Shown in pieces: positions 23,886-34,600 of a stretch of DNA of 64,000 nucleotides (the stretch's first letter is position 1; the number at the start of each line of letters is the position of its first letter). The DNA comes from Actinomycetes bacterium (GTDB lineage Bacteria; Actinomycetota; Actinomycetes; DATJPE01). Location: assembly GCA_035506535.1 (NCBI GenBank), contig DATJPE010000030.1, positions 1 through 64,000 of the forward strand, written 5' to 3'. Made by a program: the position numbers and the translations under genes. The notes beneath the pieces are model-generated. The model had not been told where the DNA came from and did no database searches. It saw only the letters and a program-made list of their open reading frames with translations.

Positions 23886-26576
23886 GTGACCCATTACGTG
23901 TACGAGTTCTCCGAGGGCACCAAGGAGCAGGGCGACCTGCTCGGCGGCAAGGGTGCCAACCTCGCCGAGATGACGCGGCTCGGGCTGCCGGTCCCGCCTG
24001 GCTTCACCATCACCACCGAGGCCTGCCGCGCCTACTTGGAGAAGGGCCTGGAACCTCCTGAGCTCCGTGTCCAGGTGACCGCCGCCCTGCGCCGCCTCGA
24101 GGACCGGCTGGACCGACGCCTCGGTGACCGGCACGACCCCCTCCTGGTGAGCGTGCGCTCCGGCGCCAAGTTCTCCATGCCCGGGATGATGGAGACCGTC
24201 CTCAACGTCGGGCTGAACGACGCGTCGGTCCAGGGACTCGCGGAGGCGTCCGGGGACGAGCGCTTCGCGTGGGACTCCTACCGCCGTCTCATGGCGATGT
24301 TCGGCAAGACAGTCCTGGGCATCGAGGGCGACGTCTTCGGCGAGGAGCTCGAACGTCTGAAGGCCTCCCGCGGAGTCAGCTCGGACACCGACCTCTCGGC
24401 GGAGGACCTGCAGGAGCTGGTCAAGACGTACAAGGAGTACGTCCTGCACCGGACCGGACGCGACTTCCCCCAGCACCCTCGCGAGCAGCTCGACCTCGCC
24501 ATCCGGGCGGTCTTCGACTCGTGGAACACCGAGCGGGCCCGGATCTACCGGCGCAGGGAGCGCATCCCCCATGACCTCGGGACCGCGGTCAACGTGTGCA
24601 CCATGGTCTTCGGGAACCTCGGTGGCACGAGCGGGACGGGGGTGGCGTTCACGCGCGACCCCGCGACGGGTCGTCCCGGTGCCTATGGTGACTATCTGCC
24701 GAACGCGCAGGGAGAGGACGTCGTCGCGGGGATCCGCAACACCTTGAGCCTCGACGAGCTCGACACCATCGACACGAAGGCGCACGCGGAGCTCATGGCG
24801 GTGATGCGTCGTCTCGAGACGCACTACCGCGACCTGTGCGACATCGAGTTCACCATCGAGCGCGGGAAGCTGTGGATGCTGCAGACCCGCGTCGGCAAGC
24901 GGACGGCTGCCGCTGCGTTCCGGATCGCCTCGCAGCTCGTCGACGAGCAGCTGATCACCCTCGACGAGGCGCTGGGACGGGTCAACGGTGCCCAGCTCGC
25001 TCAGCTCATGTTCCCGCAGTTCGACACCGCAGCCCAGCGCGACCGTCTGACCACGGGCATGGCGGCCTCACCCGGCGCCGCCTCGGGTCGGATCGTCTTC
25101 GACTCGGCGACCGCGGTCGCCTGGGTCAAGCGCGGCGAACAGGTGCTCCTCGTCCGGCGCGAGACCAACCCCGACGACCTGGAGGGCATGATCGCCGCGG
25201 CCGGCATCCTCACCGCTCGCGGCGGCAAGACCTCCCACGCCGCCGTCGTGGCACGGGGGATGGGCAAGACGTGCGTGTGCGGCGCCGAGGAGCTCGACGT
25301 CGACCCGGTCGATCGCGTCGTGCGGGTCGGCGACGTCGTCCTGCGCGAGGGGGACCTCGTCTCCATCGACGGCTCGACCGGCGATGTGTTCGTCGGAGCC
25401 CTGCCCGTCGTCGACTCACCCGTCGCCCGCTTCCTGGCGGAGGGACTCGACGTGGTCCTCAGCGAGGCGGATCCGGAGACGACGGACCTGCTGCGCGCCG
25501 TGGACCGGCTGCTCACCCACGCCGACGAGGTACGACGGCTGCGCGTCCGAGCGAACGCCGACAACGCCGAGGACGCCTCGCGTGCGCGCCACCTCGGCGC
25601 CGAGGGGATCGGACTGTGCCGGACCGAGCACATGTTCCTCGGCGACCGGCGCGTCCTCATCGAGCGGGTGATCCTCGCCGACTCCCCTGAGGCGCGCGAC
25701 GAGGCGCTGGCCGCCCTCCTTCCTTTGCAGCGGGCCGACTTCCTCGACCTGCTCACGGTCATGGACGGCCTGCCGACCACGATCCGCCTGCTCGATCCAC
25801 CGCTCCACGAGTTCCTGCCCGACCGGGCCGAGCTCATGGTGCGTGTCGCGCTCGCGGAGGAGCGTGGCGAGCCGGACGAGGGTGACATCCGCCTGCTCGC
25901 CGCGGTGAGCCGCCTGCACGAGTCCAACCCGATGCTCGGGCTGCGCGGCGTCCGTCTCGGGCTCGTCGTCCCGGGCCTGTTCGCCCTGCAGGTACGCGCG
26001 ATCGCCGAGGCCACCGCGATCCGTCTCAAGGCGGGTGGGCGGCCGCGCCCGGAGATCATGGTGCCCCTCGTCGGGTCCGCGATGGAGCTGCACCTCATCA
26101 GGGACGACACCGACCACCTCGTCCACGAGGTCGCCGAGCGCGAGGGCATCGAGCTCCGGATCCCACTGGGCACGATGATCGAGCTGCCGCGCGCAGCCCT
26201 GACGGCGCATCGAATCGCCGACACAGCGGAGTTCTTCTCCTTCGGGACCAATGACCTCACGCAGACGACGTGGGGCTTCTCGCGCGATGACGTCGAGGCG
26301 GCGTTCTTCGCTGCCTACCTCGACAAGGGCGTGTTCACCCAGTCGCCGTTCGAGTCCCTCGACATCGACGGGGTTGGTCGTCTGATCCAGATCGCCGTGG
26401 AGGAGGGTCGGGCGACGAGGCCGGAGCTGCACCTAGGCGTGTGCGGCGAGCACGGCGGTGACCCGGAGTCCATCCACTTCTTCCACCGGGCCGGGCTCGA
26501 CTACGTCTCCTGCTCACCGTTCCGCGTCCCTGTCGCGCGGCTGGAGGCGGGGCGCGCGACGCTGCAGCGGAGCTGA
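23886..26576 (+). CDS. ppdK: Pyruvate, phosphate dikinase
   Basis: The 896-aa enzyme interconverts pyruvate, ATP and Pi with PEP, AMP and PPi. In order it has the ATP-grasp region (GGKGANLAEMTRLGLPVPPGF, near residue 20), the swivelling domain with catalytic His451 in GGKTSHAAVVARG, and the PEP/pyruvate barrel with FFSFGTNDLTQTTWGFSRDD and the catalytic Cys853 in GVCGEHGGDP. The Thr two residues before His451 is the usual regulatory site, but no PDRP regulator gene is nearby. GTG 23886 gives the standard N-terminus. Length fits the family. Confidence 0.97.
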   Translation: MTHYVYEFSEGTKEQGDLLGGKGANLAEMTRLGLPVPPGFTITTEACRAYLEKGLEPPELRVQVTAALRRLEDRLDRRLGDRHDPLLVSVRSGAKFSMPGMMETVLNVGLNDASVQGLAEASGDERFAWDSYRRLMAMFGKTVLGIEGDVFGEELERLKASRGVSSDTDLSAEDLQELVKTYKEYVLHRTGRDFPQHPREQLDLAIRAVFDSWNTERARIYRRRERIPHDLGTAVNVCTMVFGNLGGTSGTGVAFTRDPATGRPGAYGDYLPNAQGEDVVAGIRNTLSLDELDTIDTKAHAELMAVMRRLETHYRDLCDIEFTIERGKLWMLQTRVGKRTAAAAFRIASQLVDEQLITLDEALGRVNGAQLAQLMFPQFDTAAQRDRLTTGMAASPGAASGRIVFDSATAVAWVKRGEQVLLVRRETNPDDLEGMIAAAGILTARGGKTSHAAVVARGMGKTCVCGAEELDVDPVDRVVRVGDVVLREGDLVSIDGSTGDVFVGALPVVDSPVARFLAEGLDVVLSEADPETTDLLRAVDRLLTHADEVRRLRVRANADNAEDASRARHLGAEGIGLCRTEHMFLGDRRVLIERVILADSPEARDEALAALLPLQRADFLDLLTVMDGLPTTIRLLDPPLHEFLPDRAELMVRVALAEERGEPDEGDIRLLAAVSRLHESNPMLGLRGVRLGLVVPGLFALQVRAIAEATAIRLKAGGRPRPEIMVPLVGSAMELHLIRDDTDHLVHEVAEREGIELRIPLGTMIELPRAALTAHRIADTAEFFSFGTNDLTQTTWGFSRDDVEAAFFAAYLDKGVFTQSPFESLDIDGVGRLIQIAVEEGRATRPELHLGVCGEHGGDPESIHFFHRAGLDYVSCSPFRVPVARLEAGRATLQRS

Positions 26577-26614
26577 CGATCGCCCTCGCCGCGGATCCCG
26601 CGCCGCGCGGCGCC

Positions 26615-26620
26615 TAGGCT
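26615..26620 (+). promoter_or_regulatory. Extended TAGGCT -10 box, leaderless hrpA
   Basis: TAGGCT ends eight bases before GTG 26629, so transcription should begin at or next to the start codon. There is no ribosome binding site, which agrees with a leaderless mRNA. Confidence 0.5.
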
Positions 26621-26628
26621 CGGCCGTC

Positions 26629-29600
26629 GTGGCCCTCACCGCTTCGCAGGTCGAGCGGCGTCGGCTCCGCATCCCGACCATCCGTTACCCGGACCTCCCG
26701 GTCACCGCTGCCCGGGAGGAGATCGCGGCTGCGATCCGCGACCACCCGGTCGTCGTCGTGGCCGGGGAGACGGGTTCGGGCAAGACGACGCAGCTGCCGA
26801 AGATCTGTCTGGACCTGGGCCGTGGGGTGCGCGGCCTCGTCGGGCACACCCAGCCGAGGCGGATCGCCGCTCGCTCGGTCGCCGAACGGGTCGCGGAGGA
26901 GCTCGGTACGTCGCTCGGAGACCTGGTCGGCTACCAGGTGCGCTTCACCGACCGCACAAGCGAGGAGACCCTCGTCAAGGTGATGACCGATGGGATCCTG
27001 CTGGCCGAGGTGGCTCATGACCGCATGCTCCAGCGCTACGACACGCTGATCATCGACGAGGCGCACGAACGCAGCCTCACCATCGACTTCCTGCTCGGGT
27101 ACCTGAAGCGCCTGCTGCCGTCTCGTCCCGATCTGCGGGTCGTCATCACGTCGGCGACGATCGACCCCGCCCGCTTCTCCGAGCACTTCGGTGGGGCCCC
27201 GGTCATCGAGGTATCGGGCCGCACGTATCCGGTCGAGGTCCGCTACCGGCCGCTCGTGGACGATGCGGCCGTCGAGGGCAGCGGGGACCGGGACCAGGTC
27301 CAGGGCATCTGCGACGCCCTCAGCGAGCTCGCCCACGAGGAACCTGGGGACGTCCTCGTCTTCCTGAGCGGCGAGCGGGAGATCCGCGACACCGCGGAAG
27401 CCGTTCGCGCTCTCCAGCTCCGCGACACCGAGATCCTGCCGTTGTACGGCCGTCTGTCCACCGCCGAGCAGCACCGGGTCTTCACGCCGCACCCCGGGCG
27501 GCGTGTCGTGCTGGCGACCAACGTGGCCGAGACGTCCCTCACGGTTCCCGGCATCCGCTACGTCGTCGACCCAGGGACGGCCCGGATCTCGCGGTACAGC
27601 AACCGCACCAAGGTCCAGCGGCTGCCGATCGAGGCGGTGAGCCGCGCCTCCGCCGACCAGCGGAAGGGCCGCTGCGGCCGGCTCGCGGACGGCATCTGCA
27701 TCCGGCTCTACAGCGAGGAGGACTACCTCGCGCGGCCGGCGTACGCCGACCCCGAGATCCTGCGGACCAGCCTCGCCTCGGTGCTGCTCCAGATGGCCGC
27801 CCTGGAGCTCGGTCCGGTCCAGGACTTCCCGTTCCTCGACCCGCCCGACGCACGCCAGGTGCGAGACGGCCTGCAGCTGCTCGAGGAGCTCGGCGCCCTC
27901 GACTCCGCCGCCGAGGGCTCCCGGCTGACTCCGCTCGGGCGCCGCCTCGCTCGGCTGCCGGTCGACCCGAGGCTGGGCCGCATGGTCCTCGAGGCCGAAC
28001 GGCTCAGCTGCCTCGAGGAGGTCCTCGTCGTCGTGGCCGGTTTGTCGATCCAGGACCCCCGCGAGCGACCCGTCGATCGCGAGGCGGCAGCGGCGCAGCG
28101 TCACGCACGCTTCCTGGACAAGACCTCGGACTTCCTGACCCTGCTCAACCTCTGGGAGTACGTGCAGTCGCGGCAGGCGGAGCTGTCCTCCTCGGCGTTC
28201 CGGCGGATGTGCCGCGAGGAGTTCCTTCACTACCTGCGCGTCCGGGAGTGGCAGGACCTCGTCGTGCAGTTGCGTCGAGCGGCTCGTTCGGTCGGCGCGC
28301 ACGGCGTCAACCGGCAGGCCGTACCCGCGGCTGAGCGCACCCAGGGGCAGGCCGACGCGATCCACGAGGCACTCCTGTCGGGACTGCTGTCCCACGTCGG
28401 AGCGCGAGACGGTGACACCAGGGAGTTCCTCGGCGCGCGGGGGGCGCGCTTCGGCGTGTGGCCGGGCTCGGCCTTGTCCCGCAGGCCACCGCGGTTCGTG
28501 ATGGCGGCCGAGCTCGTCGAGACCTCGAGGCTGTGGGCGCGCGTCGTGGCCCGGGTCGAGCCGGAGCGCGTCGAGCGCGTTGCCGCCCACCTCGTGAAGC
28601 GTCACTACAGCGAGCCCCACTGGGAACGCGAGCGTGGCGGTGCCATGGCTTTCGAGCGCGTGACGCTGTACGGGGTGCCCCTCGTCGCCCGGCGCCGGGT
28701 CGACTACGGCCGCATCGATCCGGTGCTCTCTCGTGAGCTGTTCATCCGCCATGCGCTCGTCGAGGGCGACTGGGAGACCCACCACCGGTTCTGGCACGAC
28801 AACCGCCGCCGGATGGCCGAGGTGGCCGAGATCGAGCACCGGGTCCGGCGTCGAGACGTGGTCGTCGACGAGGACACGCTGTACGACCTCTACGACGCGC
28901 GTGTGCCGGCGCACGTCGTTTCCTCGCGCCACTTCGACCGCTGGTGGAGGGCCGTGCGGCGCGAGCATCCCGACCTGCTGACGTTCACCGTCGAGATGTT
29001 GACGAGCGCGCATCCCGCCGGTGTCCTTGTCGATGACTATCCGGACGTCTGGCGGCAGGGCGACCTGCGACTGCCGCTGAGCTACCGGTTCGAGCCGGGC
29101 GCCCCCGACGACGGCGTCACTGTGGAGATCCCGCTGGCCGCGCTGCCCACGGTCGACGCGGAGGACTTCCTGTGGCAGGTCCCCGGTCTGCGCGAGGAGA
29201 CGGTCACTGCCTTGATCCGGTCCCTGCCCAAGGCGCTGCGTCGCGGCCTGGTCCCGGCGCCGGACCGGGCCCGTGAGGTCCTCGCAGCGCTCGGGGACAC
29301 CCGGGAGCCGCTGCTTCCCGCTGTCGAGCGTGAGCTTCGCCGCCTCACGGGCGTCGTAGTCGGCCCGCAGGACTGGGACCTCGATGCCGTGCCGCAGCAC
29401 CTGCGCATCAACATCCGCGTCGTCGACCGCGGCCGGGTGGTGGGCGAGGGCCGGGACCTGGCCGCGCTGAGACGAGAGCTCGCGCCGCGGCTGCGACGTA
29501 CGGTCTCCGCGGCCGCTCGATCCCTGGAGCGGACCGGACTCTCGGACTGGTCCTTCGATGAGCTGCCCCGCAGCTTCACCGCCGACCGGGAGGGCTCCCC

Positions 29601-30381
29601 GGTCGTCGGTCACCCTGCTCTCGTCGACGAGGGGGCGAGCGTCGGCGTACGCGTGCTTGCGACCGCGTCCGAGCAGCAGCAAGCCCATCGCGCGGGCGTG
29701 CGTCGGCTCCTCCTGCTGACCCTGCCCTCTGCGTTGCCGGGGATCCTGCGCGGGCTGTCCAGCGAGCAGCGGCTGTCGCTGTCGCGAAGCGCGTACCCCT
29801 CCGCGGCCGCCCTGCTCGACGACTGCGAGGCCACAGCCCTCGACTCGCTCATGGACGAGCACGGCGACCTGCCCTGGGATCGGCGCGGGTTCGCGGCACT
29901 GCGCGACGACGTGGCCCCGTACCTGCCGGCGCGCACCAGTGCCGTCGTCGACCGGGTCGTGCGCGCGCTTGATGCGGCCGCGTCGGTGGAACGTCACCTG
30001 CGGGACCAGCGCTCCCTCAGCCTCCTCGCCTCGCTGGCCGACATCCGCGCCCAGCTCGAACGGCTCACGCGGGACGGTTTCGTCGCCGCGACCGGCTGGT
30101 CGCACCTGACCGATCTCGAGCGTTACCTCAAGGCCCTCGCCGTACGTCTCGACCGGCTGCCCGAGCGTCCCGCCACCGACGCGGCCGCCATGGCGACGAT
30201 GCGACGGCTCGAGGACGAGTGGCGGCGGTATGCGACCGCGTCGCCGATGTCCCCCGAGGTCGAGCGCGTGCGATGGATGCTCGAGGAGCTTCGCGTCAGC
30301 CTGTGGGCGCAGTCGCTCGGGACGGCGTACCCGGTCTCGGAGAAGCGGGTGCTGCGCGCCCTCGACGCGATCAGCGCCTGA
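26629..30381 (+). CDS. hrpA: ATP-dependent RNA helicase HrpA (DEAH box)
   Basis: The 1250-aa helicase has Walker A GETGSGKTT (46-54), DEAH (143-146), SAT motif (TSATID), and the HA2/OB-fold and DUF3418 regions in its C-terminal half. In E. coli HrpA resolves stalled ribosomes on mRNA. I use GTG 26629 rather than the far upstream in-frame start, which would overlap ppdK by about 120 bases; the shorter start fits the helicase N-terminus (QVERRRLRIPTIRYPDLPV) and the TAGGCT box eight bases upstream. Its 3' end overlaps the convergent isomerase gene by 11 bases. Confidence 0.95.
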   Translation: MALTASQVERRRLRIPTIRYPDLPVTAAREEIAAAIRDHPVVVVAGETGSGKTTQLPKICLDLGRGVRGLVGHTQPRRIAARSVAERVAEELGTSLGDLVGYQVRFTDRTSEETLVKVMTDGILLAEVAHDRMLQRYDTLIIDEAHERSLTIDFLLGYLKRLLPSRPDLRVVITSATIDPARFSEHFGGAPVIEVSGRTYPVEVRYRPLVDDAAVEGSGDRDQVQGICDALSELAHEEPGDVLVFLSGEREIRDTAEAVRALQLRDTEILPLYGRLSTAEQHRVFTPHPGRRVVLATNVAETSLTVPGIRYVVDPGTARISRYSNRTKVQRLPIEAVSRASADQRKGRCGRLADGICIRLYSEEDYLARPAYADPEILRTSLASVLLQMAALELGPVQDFPFLDPPDARQVRDGLQLLEELGALDSAAEGSRLTPLGRRLARLPVDPRLGRMVLEAERLSCLEEVLVVVAGLSIQDPRERPVDREAAAAQRHARFLDKTSDFLTLLNLWEYVQSRQAELSSSAFRRMCREEFLHYLRVREWQDLVVQLRRAARSVGAHGVNRQAVPAAERTQGQADAIHEALLSGLLSHVGARDGDTREFLGARGARFGVWPGSALSRRPPRFVMAAELVETSRLWARVVARVEPERVERVAAHLVKRHYSEPHWERERGGAMAFERVTLYGVPLVARRRVDYGRIDPVLSRELFIRHALVEGDWETHHRFWHDNRRRMAEVAEIEHRVRRRDVVVDEDTLYDLYDARVPAHVVSSRHFDRWWRAVRREHPDLLTFTVEMLTSAHPAGVLVDDYPDVWRQGDLRLPLSYRFEPGAPDDGVTVEIPLAALPTVDAEDFLWQVPGLREETVTALIRSLPKALRRGLVPAPDRAREVLAALGDTREPLLPAVERELRRLTGVVVGPQDWDLDAVPQHLRINIRVVDRGRVVGEGRDLAALRRELAPRLRRTVSAAARSLERTGLSDWSFDELPRSFTADREGSPVVGHPALVDEGASVGVRVLATASEQQQAHRAGVRRLLLLTLPSALPGILRGLSSEQRLSLSRSAYPSAAALLDDCEATALDSLMDEHGDLPWDRRGFAALRDDVAPYLPARTSAVVDRVVRALDAAASVERHLRDQRSLSLLASLADIRAQLERLTRDGFVAATGWSHLTDLERYLKALAVRLDRLPERPATDAAAMATMRRLEDEWRRYATASPMSPEVERVRWMLEELRVSLWAQSLGTAYPVSEKRVLRALDAISA

Positions 30382-31585
30382 GCGCGGCCACCCCTGAGGC
30401 GACCGAAGCGGTCAGCGGGATCCGCGGCAGCAGGCACGCCTGGACGGCGTGGTAGGTGTCCGGCTTGCCCGACCACGTCCGACGCGATACCCGCCCGTCT
30501 TCGTCGAGCTCGTGGACCCAGCCCCCTCGGCGATGGTCCACGAAACGTTGCTGCGCCAACGTCCAGAAGCGCTCGTACCAGTCGTCGTACGTCTCCTCGC
30601 CGGTGACGTCGGCCAGCACCGCCGCCGCCCCGATCGCCTCGCACAGTACCCAGTGGAACCGCTCGCGGACCAGCGGCGTCCCGTCCCAGTCGGTGGTGTA
30701 GGCCAGCCCGGGCCGCTCGTCCGACCAGGCGTCGGCGACGGCGGTCGCGAAGAGGTGGCGCGCAGCGTCGACGTAGCGGGAATCCGGTCGCCGGGTGTTC
30801 AGGTGCATAAGGAGCCGCGCCCACTCGAGCCCGTGGCCCGGCGTCGTCCCGTAGGGCCGGAACGGGTCGTCGGTCCGGTCCGCGTTGTAGTCGCGCACGA
30901 CCCGCCAGTGCTCGTCGTGATGCTCCGGTACCCGCCAGCCGTGCGTGCGCGCCTCGTCGAGGACGAGGCGATCGGCCACCGACGCCGCGCGATCGACCCA
31001 CTCGGCGTCGCCGGTGGCGTCGGCCGCGGCGAGCATCGCCTCCACCCCATGCATGTTCGCGTTCGCTCCCCGGTAGGCCTCCAGGTGGGTGAACCGGCGG
31101 TCCCACACGTCGACCAGCGCGCCCGCGCCGTCGTCCCAGAAGCGCAAGAGCCCTTGTGCGGACTCGGTGAGCAGCGGGTCAGCATCGAGTCCGGCGACGT
31201 GGGCGGTGGAGGCGGCGAGGAGGACGAAGGCATGCCCGTACGCCCGCTTGGCGGTGTCCACGGGCACCCCGTCGCGAACCGATCCGTACCATCCGCCGAA
31301 GCCGTCGTCGGCGAAGACCCCGCGCAGCGCGGCGAGGCCGGCCTCGGCGAGCGGGGCGTCACCCTCGCGGCCGAGGAGCGCCCCGAGGCCGAGCACGTGG
31401 GTCATCCGCGTGGTGATCCACAGCTCGCGAGGTCGCCGCGGGTCCGGGTGACCGTCGTCGTCGAGCCAGGCGAAGGTGCCGTCTGGCATGGCCGACGCGC
31501 GGGTCCACTCGAGCAGACGGGTGGTCTCCTCGGCGAGGACCGCGAGGTGCTCCTCGCTGGTCCGCAGGCGTCGCGTCGAGGCCAC
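30371..31585 (-). CDS. AGE-family sugar isomerase/epimerase (YihS-like)
   Basis: The 404-aa protein has the alpha/alpha-barrel pattern of N-acylglucosamine 2-epimerases and aldose-ketose isomerases. Active-site-like motifs are ITTRMTHVLGLG, KRAYGHAFVLLAAS, ANANMHGVEAM, TPGHGLEWARLL and GKPDTYHAVQACL, with the His residues expected for mannose/sulfoquinovose isomerases. Substrate is uncertain. It is divergent from the alpha-mannosidase, with only 80 bases between them, so a mannose isomerase role would fit that context. GTG 31585 is chosen because a TAGCGT box lies six bases upstream. The end overlaps hrpA tail to tail. Confidence 0.85.
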   Translation of the reverse strand: MASTRRLRTSEEHLAVLAEETTRLLEWTRASAMPDGTFAWLDDDGHPDPRRPRELWITTRMTHVLGLGALLGREGDAPLAEAGLAALRGVFADDGFGGWYGSVRDGVPVDTAKRAYGHAFVLLAASTAHVAGLDADPLLTESAQGLLRFWDDGAGALVDVWDRRFTHLEAYRGANANMHGVEAMLAAADATGDAEWVDRAASVADRLVLDEARTHGWRVPEHHDEHWRVVRDYNADRTDDPFRPYGTTPGHGLEWARLLMHLNTRRPDSRYVDAARHLFATAVADAWSDERPGLAYTTDWDGTPLVRERFHWVLCEAIGAAAVLADVTGEETYDDWYERFWTLAQQRFVDHRRGGWVHELDEDGRVSRRTWSGKPDTYHAVQACLLPRIPLTASVASGVAALRR

Positions 31586-31591
31586 GCGTCG

Positions 31592-31597
31592 ACGCTA
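31592..31597 (-). promoter_or_regulatory. TAGCGT -10 box, leaderless start of the AGE-family isomerase
   Basis: Read on the minus strand, TAGCGT is followed by six bases and then the GTG start at 31585. No ribosome binding site fits between them. Confidence 0.45.
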
Positions 31598-31665
31598 CCG
31601 ACCGGGCAGGCGTGTCGGGTGCCCGGCGTCTGCCGGGGGTGGCCGGCACCTGGCAGGGTGAGCGC

Positions 31666-34600
31666 GTGAGCGGGCCGCGCGACGACGTGCTCGGGATCCG
31701 GGCCCGGATCTTCGCACGGGTGGGCGACCTCGAGCAGGCGTGCGTCCACGACCGGATGCCGCTCCCCGTCGAGGTCTGCGACGTCGACGGGGCAGCGGTG
31801 TCGCCGCTCGGCCCGGCTCCAGGGCCGGACGATCCGAGGTGGACACCCCTCCAGCCCGGCGAGGACTGGGGACGCGAGCACCCGCTCGTCCTGTGGGGCT
31901 ACCCGGCGGACGGCGGCTCGGTCAGCTGGCTACGTACTCGCTTCGTGGTCCCGCCGGGCTGGGTCGGCGAGGACGTGCTCCTCGCCCTCGACGACCCGCG
32001 GGGCGGTCCGGCGATCGGGTACGAGGGCCTGCTGCACCTCGACGGCGCGGTGCTGGCGGGGCTCGACGAGTTCCATCGCCAGGTGTTGCTGCCGGAGCGG
32101 GCTCGCTCCGGTCCGCACGACGTCCTCGCTCGCTGCACCGTCGCCGCCCGCCGCCCCTTCGCGGGGATCGAGCTGCGGCGCCGCGACCCAGCAGTGTGGC
32201 GCCTCGGCCTGCTCGTTCGCACGCTGCTGGGCGCGATCGACGTCTGGGACGAGAACGACGTCGAGCTGCATCGTGTTGTCGCCGCGCTGGACCAGGCGTA
32301 CCGCGCGCTCGACCTGCGGGAGGGATGGCACAGCGAGCGCTTCCGCGCCAGTGCGGCCGCGGCGCTGCCCCGGCTCGAGGCGTCCCTTCCCCGCGGGGAT
32401 GCCGCCCGGCCGCTGGTCACGGCCATCGGCCACGCCCACCTCGACGTCGCCTGGCTGTGGCCGACGTGGCGTACGCGGCAGAAGGTCGTGCACACCGTCG
32501 CGACCGCGTTGCACCTCATGGACCGCTACCCCGACTACCACTTCGCCCTGTCGGCGCCGCAGACGTGGGAGTACGTACGCGAGGACGCGCCCGAGGTTTG
32601 GGAGCGCATGCTGCCCCGGGTGGCGGAGGGTCGCCTCGAGCCGGTCGGCGTCATGTGGCTGGAGTGCGACGCGAACCTGCCGAGCGGAGAGGCCCTGGTC
32701 CGCCAGGTCAAGCACGGCCTGGCGCACTACGCGAGGTGGACGGGGCAGCAGCCGCCCGCCGCATGGCTGCCGGACTCCTTTGGATACTCGGCCGCCCTGC
32801 CGACGGTCCTCGCCGGGTTCGGCATCCGCGCGTTCCTGACCACGAAGCTGTCGTGGAACCAGGTCAACCGGATGCCCGCGGACACCTTCTGCTGGCGAGG
32901 CGTCGACGGTTCGGAGGTGATCGCCCACTTCGTGACGTCCAGCGCCGCGGACGTGGGCCACCCCGCCGACCCGCAGTGGCACACCTACAACGGCTCGATG
33001 ACGCCGCGTGAGGTGGCCGGCCTCTGGGCGCACTACCGGGGCAAGCCGACCAACGAGGAGCTGCTCTACCTGTTCGGCCACGGCGACGGGGGAGGCGGCC
33101 CCACCGAGCAGATGGTTGCCGTCGCCGGCTGGCTAGCCGATCTGCCTGGTCTGCCCGAGGTCCGGCTCGGCCGGTCGGACGGCTTCTTCGATCGTCTGCT
33201 CGCTCGGGCCGACCGCGGCTCCCTCCCCGCCTGGACCGGTGACCTCTTCATGGAGGGGCACCGCGGGACCTTCACGAGCCAGGCGCGTACCAAGCGGGCC
33301 AACCGCGACCTCGAGAAGGCCGCCCGGGAGGCGGAGTGGGCCAACGCCTGGGCGGTGCGCGACGGCCTCGCCCCCGACCGGCAGCCGGTCATCGACGGGG
33401 CGTGGACCACCCTGTTGCGCAACCAGTTCCACGACATCCTGCCCGGCAGCAGCATCGCGCAGGTGTACCTCGACGCGGCGGCCGAGCAGGCGGCCGCGCT
33501 CGCGACCCTTGCGGACGTGCGGGACGAGGCCTTGCGCGCCATCGCCTCTGGCGCCCCCGGTCCCGTGGTCGTGAACTGCGTCCCCTGGCCGCGGACCGAG
33601 GTCATCGAGCACGCGGGCAGGGCGCGTCGGGTGCTCGTCGGGTCCTACGGGTTCGCCCCGGTCGAGGTTGCGGCGAGCGGCGTGGCCGAGTGCGCGCCGG
33701 TGCGCGTCGCCGCGACCGCCGGCGGCTGGGTCCTGGACAACGGTGTCGTGCGCGCCGCGGTTGACCGCTTCGGGGAGATCGCCTCCCTGGTCCTGCACGC
33801 CACCGGTCGCGAGTTCGCCTCCGCGGCGCTCAACGCGCTCGTGCTCTACGAGGACCGGCCGCTGTCCTGGGACGCCTGGGACATCGACGCCTTCTATGCC
33901 GACAAGCCGACTCCGCTGCGCGAGGCGGAGGAGGTCGAGGCGGTCGATGGCAGCGGGCTGCGCGGCCAGGTGGTGGTCCGCCGCGTGAGCGGCCCCACGA
34001 CCGTCGTGCAGCGCATCGCCCTCGACGCGGGATCGCCCACCGTGACGGTGGAGACCGCCGTCGACTGGGGTGAGCGCAACATGCTCCTGCGAGCCCGCTT
34101 CCCGTTCGCGATCGCTGCCCGCCACGCCACGGCCGGGCGTGCGTTCGGCTCGGTCGAGATCCCGACCCACCGCAACACCTCGTGGGAGCAGGGCCGCTTC
34201 GAGCTCCCCGTGCACGGCTGGCTCGACGTCTCCGACGGCGGGGGCGGCGTTGCGCTGCTCACCGACGCGACGTACGGGCACAGCGTCGACGGCGCCACCG
34301 TCGGCCTGTCCCTGCTCAAGGCCGGCTCGTGGCCCGACCCCACGGCGGACGCCGGTCACCACCGGTTCCGGTACGCGCTGCTGCCCCACGCCGGGACCTG
34401 GCAGGAGGCGGGCGTGCCGCGCGCCGCGTTCGAGCTGGGTGCGCCGCTTCGCCTCCTCGAGCTCCCGGCGCGCGGCGGCGCGGAGAGTCCGAACGATCCG
34501 GACGGTCCGGACGGTCCGGACGGTGGGCAGCGCTGCTTCCTCGCCGACGCCGGACCGGGGATCCTGGTCGAGACCGTGAAGGTCGCCGACGACGGCGACG

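Noticed and set aside
26458-26628. An earlier in-frame start for hrpA at 26458.
   Set aside because: It would overlap ppdK by about 120 bases and adds residues unlike any helicase N-terminus; GTG 26629 has a TAGGCT box just upstream.
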